Assembly: GCF_036013975.1 (NCBI RefSeq)
Contig: NZ_CP107904.1
Span: forward strand, 3,363,501 to 3,427,500
DNA length: 64,000 bases
Direction of reading: 5' to 3'
Source of the DNA: Kitasatospora sp. NBC_00458
GTDB lineage: Bacteria; Actinomycetota; Actinomycetes; Streptomycetales; Streptomycetaceae
Shown in pieces: positions 33,520 to 41,155 of the stretch (its first letter is position 1; each line of letters starts with the position of its first letter). The notes under the pieces were generated by a model, which worked only from the letters and a program-made list of their open reading frames with translations, ran no database searches and was not told the origin of the DNA. The translations under genes were made by a program, and so were the position numbers.

Positions 33520-33769
33520 ATTGTCTCCTTGTCGACAAATCAGGGCACAGGGAGGCCCCGAACCGCAGAGGAGCAGGCCGGACCAGCCCCGCCCGTCCTC
33601 CCCCGGGGGTCCCGGGCCAGGTGGGCGGAGCTCGAACGAGCCGGAGCTCGAAACAGCTGCGCTATATGGTTCGCACCTTTCACCGTACCGCCACCAACCA
33701 CCCGTCGCACCCGGTTTTTCCAGCGCACGGCCGACGCCAGGTCACCACCTGATCGTCGGTCAAATAGCA

Positions 33770-33775
33770 CATAAT
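33770..33775 (+). promoter_or_regulatory. -10 element of PBP gene, probable leaderless transcript
   Basis: CATAAT ends 6 nt before ATG 33782, and there is no ribosome binding site. This geometry puts the transcription start on the A of the start codon. The -35 is not obvious. Confidence 0.45.
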
Positions 33776-33781
33776 CTCGGC

Positions 33782-36274
33782 ATGACCCTGAGCACCCGAC
33801 GCCAGGCCAGACGGGCCGCCCGCCGCGAGGCCCGCCGCGCCCTGCCCCTCTGGCGGCGGCTCCTGCCCACCTGGCGGGTCACCCTCGGCGCCCTCACGGC
33901 CGTCCTGCTGCTCGCCGTCGGCGCCTTCGCCGTGCTCTACGTCATCGTCCCCGTGCCCGACCCCAACGCCCACGCCGTCGCCCAGAGCAACACCTACCTC
34001 TACGCCGACGGCGTCACCGAGATCGCCCGCACCGGAGCCGTCAACCGCACCGACGTGACGATCGAACAGATCCCCGTCGCCACCCGCCACGCCGTCGTCG
34101 CCGCCGAGGACCGCACCTTCTACCAGAACCGCGGCATCGACCTGAAGGGCATGGTCCGGGCCGGCTGGAACACCCTCGTCGGCAAGGGCATGCAGGGCGG
34201 CTCCACCATCACCCAGCAGTACGTCAAGAACTACTACCTCACCCAGACCCAGAGCATCGAACGCAAGGGCCGCGAGCTCTTCATCGCCCTCAAGGTCGAC
34301 CAGCAGCGCGGCAAGGACGAGATCCTCGCCGGCTACCTCAACACCAGCTACTTCGGCCGCGGCGCCTACGGCATCCAGAGCGCCGCCCGCGCCTACTACG
34401 GCGTCGACGCCTCCCAGCTCACCCTCCCCCAGAGCGCCTACCTCGCCGCCCTGCTCCAGGCCCCGAGCGCCTACGACGTCCGGACCGCCACCCCCGCCAA
34501 CCGCGAGAAGGCCGTCGCCCGCTGGCACTACACCCTGGACGGCATGGTCCAGCTCGGCTTCCTCACCGCCGTCGAGCGCGCCGCCATCACCTTCCCCGAC
34601 CCGGTCGAACCCCAGCCCACCGGCGGACTCCGCGGCCAGGCCGGCTACCTCGTCGGCGTCGCCGACGACTACCTGCTCTCCAACGGCATCATCGACACCG
34701 CCACCCTCAAGGCCGGCGGCTGGCGCATCACCACCACCTTCGACCAGGACAAGCAGGACGCCTTCGCCCGGGCCGTCCAGGAACAGCTCACCGACGAACT
34801 CGACCCCGCCGCCCGGCCCGACACCGACACCGACGTCCGGGTCGCCGGCGCCTCCGTCGAACCCGGGACCGGCCGCGTCGTCGCCGTGTACGGCGGACCC
34901 GACTACGCCAAGCAGCCCTACAACGACGCGCTGCGCCAGGACAACCAGATCGGCTCCACCTTCAAGCCCGTCGACCTCGCCGCCGGCCTCACCTCCGGCC
35001 GCAGCAGCGACGACGGCCTCCCCATCACCACCGAGAGCCGCTACGACGGCACCAGCGAGCGCCCCGTCACCGACGGCCCCACCCCGTACGCGCCGCCCAA
35101 CGAGGACGACGTCGACTACGGCTCCATCACGCTGCGCCAGGCCATGGTCAAGTCCGTCAACTCGGTGTACGCGCAGGAGGGCGTCGACGCCGGACTCGCC
35201 CACGTCCGGGAGACCGCGCTCCGGCTCGGCATCCCCGACGACGTCCCCGGCCTGGACCCCGCCAACACCTCGATGACCCTCGGCACCGCCACCCCCAGCG
35301 CCCTCGACCTGGCCGGCGTCTACGCCGCCCTCGCCAACCACGGCGAGGCGTACACCCCCTGGTCGGTCAGCGCCCTCGAACGGGTCAACGCCGGATCGCG
35401 CTCCGTCGACGTCCCGAAGATGCCCGGGCACACCCCCGCCACCGCACTCGACCGCGGCACCGCCGACGCCGTCACCGACGTCCTGCGGGACGTCGTCAGC
35501 ACCCACGGCACCGGCGCCGCCGCCCTCGGCCTCGGCCGGCCCGCCGCCGGCAAGACCGGCACCACCGACTCCAACCTGTCGGCCTGGTTCGCCGGCTACA
35601 CCCCCGAACTCGCCACCACCGTCGGCCTCTTCCGGGAGAACCCGAAGACCCACGCCAAGGAACCGCTGGCCGGCACCGCCGGCTACACCCGGGTCAACGG
35701 CGGCGCCTTCCCCACCGAGATCTGGACCGCCTACATGAGCGAGGTCCTGGAGGGCACCGTCATCCAGCCCTTCGACCTCCGCCCCTCCGACGGCAACGCC
35801 GGACCCACCCACAGCCCGAGCGGCAGCCCCGGCGCCACCACCGGCCCGACCGCCTCGGCCACCACCTCCCCCTCCGCCGAGGCCTCCCCCGGCGGGACCG
35901 GCGGGACCGGCGGGACGGGCACCACCGGCGGCACCGGCCACCAGCCGCCCACCGTGCCCGGGCAGTCCGTCCCCACCGCCCCGAAGCGGCCCACCGCCAC
36001 CACCCGGCCCACCGAGGAGACCCGGGAGCCCACCGCCGAACCGCCCCAGCCGACCCTCGTCACCCCGACCGCGCAGGACCCGGAGCCGCAGCCGACCCTG
36101 GTGACCCCGACCGTCCGGCCCACCGAGGACCGGCCCACCGAGCAGCCCAAGCCGACCGCCCCGCCCACCCAGGCGCCGGCCACCACCGCCGCGCCGCCGC
36201 CCGCCACCGGACGGCCCCCGGCCGCGACCGACCAGCCCGCCACACCGCCGCCGGCCAGCCGGCCCCCGGCCTGA
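33782..36274 (+). CDS. class A penicillin-binding protein
   Basis: An 830-residue bifunctional peptidoglycan synthase. A basic cytoplasmic tail and one membrane span (about 33-57) lead to the glycosyltransferase domain (E109 in AAEDRTFYQNRG; GGSTITQQYVKNYYL at 139-153; ALKVDQQRGKDEILAGYLN). The transpeptidase domain has S392-T-F-K395, S458-V-N460 and K591-T-G-T. The last 165 residues are Pro/Thr/Ser-rich, a wall-spanning tail with repeated PQPTLVTPT. It polymerises and cross-links peptidoglycan outside the membrane. ATG 33782 was chosen because the upstream frame lacks sense and a -10 hexamer sits just before it. Confidence 0.93.
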   Translation: MTLSTRRQARRAARREARRALPLWRRLLPTWRVTLGALTAVLLLAVGAFAVLYVIVPVPDPNAHAVAQSNTYLYADGVTEIARTGAVNRTDVTIEQIPVATRHAVVAAEDRTFYQNRGIDLKGMVRAGWNTLVGKGMQGGSTITQQYVKNYYLTQTQSIERKGRELFIALKVDQQRGKDEILAGYLNTSYFGRGAYGIQSAARAYYGVDASQLTLPQSAYLAALLQAPSAYDVRTATPANREKAVARWHYTLDGMVQLGFLTAVERAAITFPDPVEPQPTGGLRGQAGYLVGVADDYLLSNGIIDTATLKAGGWRITTTFDQDKQDAFARAVQEQLTDELDPAARPDTDTDVRVAGASVEPGTGRVVAVYGGPDYAKQPYNDALRQDNQIGSTFKPVDLAAGLTSGRSSDDGLPITTESRYDGTSERPVTDGPTPYAPPNEDDVDYGSITLRQAMVKSVNSVYAQEGVDAGLAHVRETALRLGIPDDVPGLDPANTSMTLGTATPSALDLAGVYAALANHGEAYTPWSVSALERVNAGSRSVDVPKMPGHTPATALDRGTADAVTDVLRDVVSTHGTGAAALGLGRPAAGKTGTTDSNLSAWFAGYTPELATTVGLFRENPKTHAKEPLAGTAGYTRVNGGAFPTEIWTAYMSEVLEGTVIQPFDLRPSDGNAGPTHSPSGSPGATTGPTASATTSPSAEASPGGTGGTGGTGTTGGTGHQPPTVPGQSVPTAPKRPTATTRPTEETREPTAEPPQPTLVTPTAQDPEPQPTLVTPTVRPTEDRPTEQPKPTAPPTQAPATTAAPPPATGRPPAATDQPATPPPASRPPA

Positions 36275-36339
36275 CGGAGCCGGGGTCGGCGGAACCGGGC
36301 GGGCCGTGGGCAGCCCGGCTCCCCGGGCGGGCCCGAGGC

Positions 36340-37527
36340 TCAGGCGACCAGCTCGCGCTCCAGCGGCGTCCGGAACCGCGGCGTCACCCGCACCTCCCCC
36401 AGCCAGCCCGACAACCGCTCCGCCTCCACCCGGATCGCCGCCTCCGCCTCCGCCCCCACGTCCGCGAACAGCCGCCACACCACCTCGCCACCGGCCCGCT
36501 GCGCCCAGCCGCCGACCACCCGGCCGCACCACCAGACCGTCGGCCCCGCGTTCCCCGCCCGGTCGAACAGCGCCGGGACGTCCTCCGGCCGCAGGTACCA
36601 GTCCCGCCCCCGCCAGCCCATCACCGTCGGGTCCAGCCCCGGCAGCAGCGCCGCCCACGGCCCGGGCCCCTCCACCGGCGCGGCGTCCCCCGGCAGCACC
36701 AGGCCCACCGCACCGCCCGCCAGCCCGACCTCCTCCGCACGGACGTCGGCCAGCGCCTTCCGGACGTCCCCCAGCGTCCAGCCCGTCCACCACTTCACGT
36801 CCTCGACGGTGCCCGGCCCGTACGCCGCCAGCCAGCGCCGCACCACCTCCGCCTTGGCCTCCCGCACCGGCACGTCGGGCCACGGCTCCACCGGCGCCCA
36901 CGGGTAGCTGCTGCTCAACCAGGAGCCGCGCGGCCGGCACCGGCGCACCCGCCCGTCCGAGGCCATCAGCCGCAGCAGCCGGCTCCCCACGCTCTGCTTC
37001 GCCTCGTAGGGCTTCCCCGCCGACATCAGCATCGTGTCGCGCAGGGCCGGGACGTCCTCGCCCAGCTCGCCGGTGGTCGCCTGGCCGCGCTCCGCCAGCG
37101 CGGCCAGCACCGCCCGCTCCGCCTCGACCAGCCGCGCCTCGTCCCACCCCTCGGCGAACGCGTCCAGGTGCTTCAGCAGCGTCGACCGCTCCTTGGCCGC
37201 GATGGCCCGCGCCGCCGCCGCGCTCACGTACGGGGCGAACTCCTCCGTCACCGCGAACATCGTCCGCCGCATCGACAGCAGCTTCACCAGCGAGACGGAC
37301 CCGTAGAGCGCCCGCTCCACCTCCGCCGCCGACGGCTCGCGCAGCCGCGCGCACGCCGACAGGTACACCGTCGCGGCGTCCGTGGCGTGCAGGCCGACCA
37401 CGGCGTCGGCGACCTCCTCCACCCGCGACGCCCGCCCGGCGGAGGCCAGCAGGTGCCGCCACCCCATCCGGGCCCGGCGCTGATCGTCGTCGACCACCGG
37501 TCGCTGAACCGTCCCACTGCTCGTCAT
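36340..37527 (-). CDS. HTH_42 winged-helix protein (AlkX/AlkZ-like glycosylase family)
   Basis: A 395-residue protein of the winged-helix HTH_42 superfamily, which includes the DNA glycosylases AlkZ and AlkX that remove alkylated or cross-linked bases. Family landmarks are VVGLHATDAATVYLSAC, RRTMFAV, QSVGSRLLRLMASDGRV, YGPGTVEDVKWWTGWT and a C-terminal RFRTPLERELVA. The glycosylases I know carry a QxQ or QxD motif in the first landmark. Here the matching stretch reads H-A-T-D, so this is another subgroup and glycosylase activity is uncertain. It converges with the PBP gene. The start is ATG 37527. Confidence 0.78.
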   Translation of the reverse strand: MTSSGTVQRPVVDDDQRRARMGWRHLLASAGRASRVEEVADAVVGLHATDAATVYLSACARLREPSAAEVERALYGSVSLVKLLSMRRTMFAVTEEFAPYVSAAAARAIAAKERSTLLKHLDAFAEGWDEARLVEAERAVLAALAERGQATTGELGEDVPALRDTMLMSAGKPYEAKQSVGSRLLRLMASDGRVRRCRPRGSWLSSSYPWAPVEPWPDVPVREAKAEVVRRWLAAYGPGTVEDVKWWTGWTLGDVRKALADVRAEEVGLAGGAVGLVLPGDAAPVEGPGPWAALLPGLDPTVMGWRGRDWYLRPEDVPALFDRAGNAGPTVWWCGRVVGGWAQRAGGEVVWRLFADVGAEAEAAIRVEAERLSGWLGEVRVTPRFRTPLERELVA

Positions 37528-37622
37528 GGCCGGATCCTAGGACCCGCCACCGACAGGCGCCGCCCGGCGGACGGGCGGACCCGGCGGGCGGGCGCCCGGG
37601 CGCAACCGGGGCGGACGCCCGC

Positions 37623-38501
37623 TCAGGAACCGGGCGACAGGATGAACAGCGGGAACACCCGCCGCTGCGGCACGTCGCCCATCTCCGCCAGGGCCGCCCG
37701 GATCTCCCGCAGGTGGTCGGTGGTCAGCTGGAGCGGGACCTCGTCCGGCTGGTAGGTGTAGCGGATCGGGTAGTCCCGCCCCGGCTCCCGGCTCATCTCG
37801 ATGTGGCAGCCGAGCACGTGGGTGACCGTCCGGCCGTCGCAGAAGTCGACCAGGCGCCCGATCGAGCGCGTGAACGCCCGCCAGTCCTGGATATAGAGCC
37901 GGCCCGGGTACACCGTGTCGCCGGTCAGCAGGAACCCGGTCCACGGGTCGAAGAAGGTGACCGCCGCCTCGTGGTGGCCCGGCGTCGCCAGGCACTCCAG
38001 CGCCCGGCCCCCGAGGTCCACCCGGACCACGGCGTCGGCGTCGGCGTCGAACCCGAAGTACGCCCAGGCGGTGGCCCGGTCCGCGGGCACCAGGGTGGTG
38101 TCCGGCCGGTCCGCGAACTGGCCGTCGCCCGCGACGTGGTCGCCGTGCCCGTGGGTGTGCAGCACCAGCAGCCCGTACCCGTCCCGGGGGTTGCGGTCCA
38201 GCCAGGCCGCGACGAGGCCGTCGACCGTCCGGCGCAGCGGGAAGAACTCGGCCGACCCGGTGGCCCCGGTGTCGATCAGCACCGCCCGCTCGTTGCCGAA
38301 CAGCAGGAACAGGAACGGCGCCTCGTAGTCGACGGCCTTGTTCTGCCGCAGCACGTAGGTGTGTTCGTCGTACTCGTGGACCTGGATGTCCGGGTCGGTG
38401 TTGTGCTTGGCCGACTCCGACCCGTGGATCCACCGGACGTCCAACCCGCGGGTCCGCGACGCCGTTCCGGCGAAGTCGATCAGGGAGGCTCGCGTACCCA
38501 T
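37623..38501 (-). CDS. MBL-fold metallo-hydrolase
   Basis: A 292-residue hydrolase of the metallo-beta-lactamase fold. The zinc motif is VLHTHGHGDHVAG (HxHxDH), with further ligands in TPGHHEAAVTFF, LLTGDTVYPGRL and VLGCHIEMS. The start MGTRASLIDF has GAGGAGAC upstream. The substrate is unknown; such enzymes cleave thioesters, lactones, phosphodiesters or beta-lactams. It lies downstream of the GroES-like gene across a gap of 221 bp that holds imperfect GC-rich repeats and a weak hairpin. Confidence 0.85.
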   Translation of the reverse strand: MGTRASLIDFAGTASRTRGLDVRWIHGSESAKHNTDPDIQVHEYDEHTYVLRQNKAVDYEAPFLFLLFGNERAVLIDTGATGSAEFFPLRRTVDGLVAAWLDRNPRDGYGLLVLHTHGHGDHVAGDGQFADRPDTTLVPADRATAWAYFGFDADADAVVRVDLGGRALECLATPGHHEAAVTFFDPWTGFLLTGDTVYPGRLYIQDWRAFTRSIGRLVDFCDGRTVTHVLGCHIEMSREPGRDYPIRYTYQPDEVPLQLTTDHLREIRAALAEMGDVPQRRVFPLFILSPGS

Positions 38502-38722
38502 GGCGTCTCCTCGGGTGCGTCGCCCCGGCGGGCCGGGCACGGCGCGGGTCTCGTCCGGGGCAGGCCCGTCCGCGCCCCCGCCGGTGACGCTACCACCGCG
38601 CCCGCGGAGCCGGCCGGGCCCCGCGGAGCCGGTGGAACGCCGACGGGCCGCCGCACCCGCGGCACGGCGGCCACGGCACGACGGCCCGTCACGGGAACCG
38701 CCCGACGACTACGGGCACAGCC

Positions 38723-39118
38723 CTACAGGTACAGCCCCGTCGACCCCTCGGTGTCACCGAACCGCATCGCGGCCACCGCGTGCAGGTCGCGCTCGCGCAG
38801 CAGCACGTAGGTCGCGCCGCGCACCTCGACCTCCAGCTTGTCCTCCGGGTCGTACAGCACCCGGTCGCCCGGCTCCACCGAGCGCACCGACTGGCCGACG
38901 GCGACGGCCTCGGCCCAGGCGCAGCGCTTGGACAGCTCGGCGGTCGCCGGGATCAGGATGCCGCCGGTCGAGCGCCGCTCGCCCTCGCCGATCTCGGTCC
39001 TCACCAGGACGCGGTCGTGCAGCATCTTGATCGGCAGCTTCTCGCCCAGCCGGTCGTGACGCGGCAGGTCGTTCTCGGCGGAACGGGACGGCAGGGTCGG
39101 TTCGTCGTTCGTACTCAC
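38723..39118 (-). CDS. GroES-like (Cpn10) protein
   Basis: A 131-residue protein with the 10-kDa chaperonin fold: IKMLHDRVLVRTE, STGGILIPATAE (mobile-loop region), VEPGDRVLYDPED and YVLLRERDLHAVAA. A 35-residue N-terminal tail (VSTNDEPTLPSRSAEND) makes it longer than true GroES, and no groEL gene is next to it. The normal groES-groEL pair is presumably elsewhere, so this is a GroES-like paralogue of unclear role, found in this position in streptomycetes as far as I recall. The start is GTG 39118. Confidence 0.82.
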   Translation of the reverse strand: MSTNDEPTLPSRSAENDLPRHDRLGEKLPIKMLHDRVLVRTEIGEGERRSTGGILIPATAELSKRCAWAEAVAVGQSVRSVEPGDRVLYDPEDKLEVEVRGATYVLLRERDLHAVAAMRFGDTEGSTGLYL

Positions 39119-39174
39119 GACCCCGAAGGTACCGCTCCCGGGGGCGCCGCGTGAGGCCGGGCCGACATGCGGAA

Positions 39175-39198
39175 GGCCGGGCACGCCCGTACCCGGCC
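39175..39198 (-). terminator. hairpin after DUF3618 gene
   Basis: GGCCGGG and CCCGGCC form a 7-bp stem with a 10-nt loop, 29 nt past the DUF3618 stop codon and above the GroES-like gene. Confidence 0.5.
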
Positions 39199-39227
39199 CG
39201 CGGCGATCGGTCCCGCCCCGCCCGCGC

Positions 39228-39587
39228 TCAGCCCTTGCGGCGCTTGCGGACCGAGGCGACCAGCAGCACCAGGCCGACGCCGACCAGTGCGGCCGGGACG
39301 ATCCGCTCCTTGCGCGGCTGCCCCTTCTCGTCCACGAACTGCGCCCGGGCCTGCTCGACCAGCCCGCTGGCGGCCACGTACGCCCGGCCGGCCTTCTCCT
39401 CGACCGTGGCCACGGCCTTCGCCTTGACCTGGGCGGAGATGGTGGTCGGGTGGACCCGCATGGCGAGCTCGTCCAGGGTCTCCGCCAGCTGGGTGCGGGT
39501 CCGGGAGATGTCCGCCTCGATCTGGGCGGTCGTCCGCGCCGCCTTGTCCGTCGTGCTCGCCTCGCCCACGCGGGCCACCCCATTCAC
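39228..39587 (-). CDS. DUF3618 membrane protein
   Basis: A 119-residue protein. The DUF3618 core is RTTAQIEADISRTRTQLAETLDEL followed by VHPTTISAQVKAKAVATVEEKAG; a C-terminal membrane span is RIVPAALVGVGLVLLVASV with a basic RKRRKG end. It is probably anchored in the membrane with a coiled-coil cytoplasmic part. GTG 39587 has AGGACA upstream; a later GTG (V7) would also work. Function unknown. It is divergent from bcp. Confidence 0.8.
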   Translation of the reverse strand: MNGVARVGEASTTDKAARTTAQIEADISRTRTQLAETLDELAMRVHPTTISAQVKAKAVATVEEKAGRAYVAASGLVEQARAQFVDEKGQPRKERIVPAALVGVGLVLLVASVRKRRKG

Positions 39588-39709
39588 TGATGTTGTCCTG
39601 TACGACTGACCCAGTGTGTCAGCTGGCGAGCGGCCCCGCGCGGCCCCACCCACCATCGGGGGTAAGTTGGGCGTGGTACGACCGCCCGTCCAGCACCAGG
39701 AGAAATCCC

Positions 39710-40186
39710 GTGAGTGAGCGTCTCCAGCCCGGCGACACCGCGCCCGCCTTCACCCTGCCCGACGCCGACGGCGACGAGGTGTCCCTCGCCGGCCACCTCG
39801 GCCGCAAGGTGATCGTCTACTTCTACCCGGCCGCGCTCACCCCCGGCTGCACCAAGCAGGCCTGCGACTTCACCGACAACCTGGAGGTCTTCGCCGGCGC
39901 CGGGTACGACGTCATCGGGATCTCGCCGGACAAGCCGGAGAAGCTCGGCAAGTTCCGCGAGGCCGAGGACCTCAAGGTCACCCTGCTCTCCGACCCGGAG
40001 AAGAAGGTGCTGGAGGCCTACGGCGCGTTCGGCGAGAAGAAGCTGTACGGCAAGACCGTGACCGGCGTGATCCGCTCCACCGTGATCGTGGACGAGCAGG
40101 GCAAGGTCGAGCACGCGCTGTACAACGTCAAGGCGACCGGCCACGTGGCCAAGCTGCTGCGCGACCTCAAGGTCGAGGCGGCCTGA
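39710..40186 (+). CDS. bcp: thioredoxin-dependent thiol peroxidase
   Basis: A 158-residue atypical 2-Cys peroxiredoxin that reduces peroxides using thioredoxin. The peroxidatic Cys is in YPAALTPGCTKQACDF and the resolving Cys is five positions later (C-x4-C), the alpha-Bcp arrangement; the usual Glu after the motif is Gln. FGEKKLYGKTVTGVIRSTVIVD is the other landmark. GTG 39710 has CCAGGAGA upstream. It is cytoplasmic and protects against peroxide and lipid peroxide stress. Confidence 0.93.
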   Translation: MSERLQPGDTAPAFTLPDADGDEVSLAGHLGRKVIVYFYPAALTPGCTKQACDFTDNLEVFAGAGYDVIGISPDKPEKLGKFREAEDLKVTLLSDPEKKVLEAYGAFGEKKLYGKTVTGVIRSTVIVDEQGKVEHALYNVKATGHVAKLLRDLKVEAA

Positions 40187-40358
40187 GCCCGGCCGCGGGC
40201 TGCACCGGGGCGCGGCGGGGGCGCCGCTTCGTCACCGCCGCGTCCCGGTGCTGTCCGCACTCCGCGAGAACCCTGTCGGGCGGTCCGCGGCGGGCCCTAG
40301 CCTGCTGAGCACCCGGGCCGGCAGCCCGGTCCCCGCCTCGCCCCAGGAGTGAACCGCC

Positions 40359-41054
40359 GTGCAGAGCGCCAGACCCGGTTCCGCCACCACCCGCCTCGCC
40401 GTCGTCGCCGCGGTCGCCGCCCTCGCGCTGACCGCGTGCGGGCCCGAGAACGACGACGGTGCCGTGCCGCCGCCGCTCACCGCGCCCGCCACCGGCGCCG
40501 CCACCACCCCCGCCGCCGCTCCCGCGACCGGCACCCCGACCGGCACCGCGACCGCGACCGCGACCGCGAAACCGTCCGGCGCGGCCGGCAAGCGCCAGGT
40601 CGTCGAGGCGCGGACGGCCGGCGGGCTCGCCAAGACCGTCGGCCGGGACGCCGTCTCCGACGTCGCCGTCGACCCGGGCGAGATGCGCCCCGACATGCAC
40701 CTGGTGGTCTCGAACTTCGACCGCCCCGGCCAGACCTCCGGCCGCCGGATCCTGCTGGTGGCCGTCGACAACGTCCCCGAGGACCCGGCCAAGCGCCGCG
40801 AGCACCTGTGGCGCGGTCTGATCGACTACGCCCTGGGCAACGGCTCCACCGGTACCCCGACCACCGCCGCCCCGTACCCGTCCGGTCCGCTCGGCGGCTC
40901 GCTGGAGTGCCTTCAGCTGCCGGAGGCGCCCACCACCGACGTCGTCTGCGGCTGGTCCGACGCCTCCACGGCCGGTGTGGCGCTGTTCCCGCACACCACC
41001 CCGGCCGAGGCCGCCGGGCTGTTCGCGAAGATGCGCGGCGACGTCGAGAAGTAG
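40359..41054 (+). CDS. lipoprotein of unknown function
   Basis: A 231-residue lipoprotein. The signal peptide ends in the lipobox LALTACGPE, so Cys27 is lipid-modified and the protein sits on the outer face of the membrane. A Thr/Pro/Ala linker (about 35-75) is followed by a domain that contains two later cysteines (LECLQLPEAP and VVCGWSD), probably bonded. I recognise no catalytic motif. GTG 40359 has CAGGAGTG upstream. The pattern fits many small streptomycete surface lipoproteins. Confidence 0.72.
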   Translation: MQSARPGSATTRLAVVAAVAALALTACGPENDDGAVPPPLTAPATGAATTPAAAPATGTPTGTATATATAKPSGAAGKRQVVEARTAGGLAKTVGRDAVSDVAVDPGEMRPDMHLVVSNFDRPGQTSGRRILLVAVDNVPEDPAKRREHLWRGLIDYALGNGSTGTPTTAAPYPSGPLGGSLECLQLPEAPTTDVVCGWSDASTAGVALFPHTTPAEAAGLFAKMRGDVEK

Positions 41055-41086
41055 CGCCCGCGCCCGGTGCCCCCGGACACGGAGCA

Positions 41087-41127
41087 GCGGTGGCGGCGCA
41101 CCCCCCGACCGGGTGCACCGCCACCGC
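41087..41127. terminator. bidirectional terminator, lipoprotein/chitinase
   Basis: A 16-bp stem (41087-41102 with 41112-41127) with one mismatch and a 9-nt loop between converging genes. Confidence 0.8.
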
Positions 41128-41155
41128 CGTCTCTCACCTCAGGAGACCGCTGTCA

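Noticed and set aside
33680..37462. A 1260-codon open frame on the minus strand opposite the PBP gene
   Set aside because: Its product is almost only Gly, Ala, Val, Arg and Asp, and it is the antisense of a PBP with all catalytic motifs. Long antisense frames are normal in GC-rich genes.
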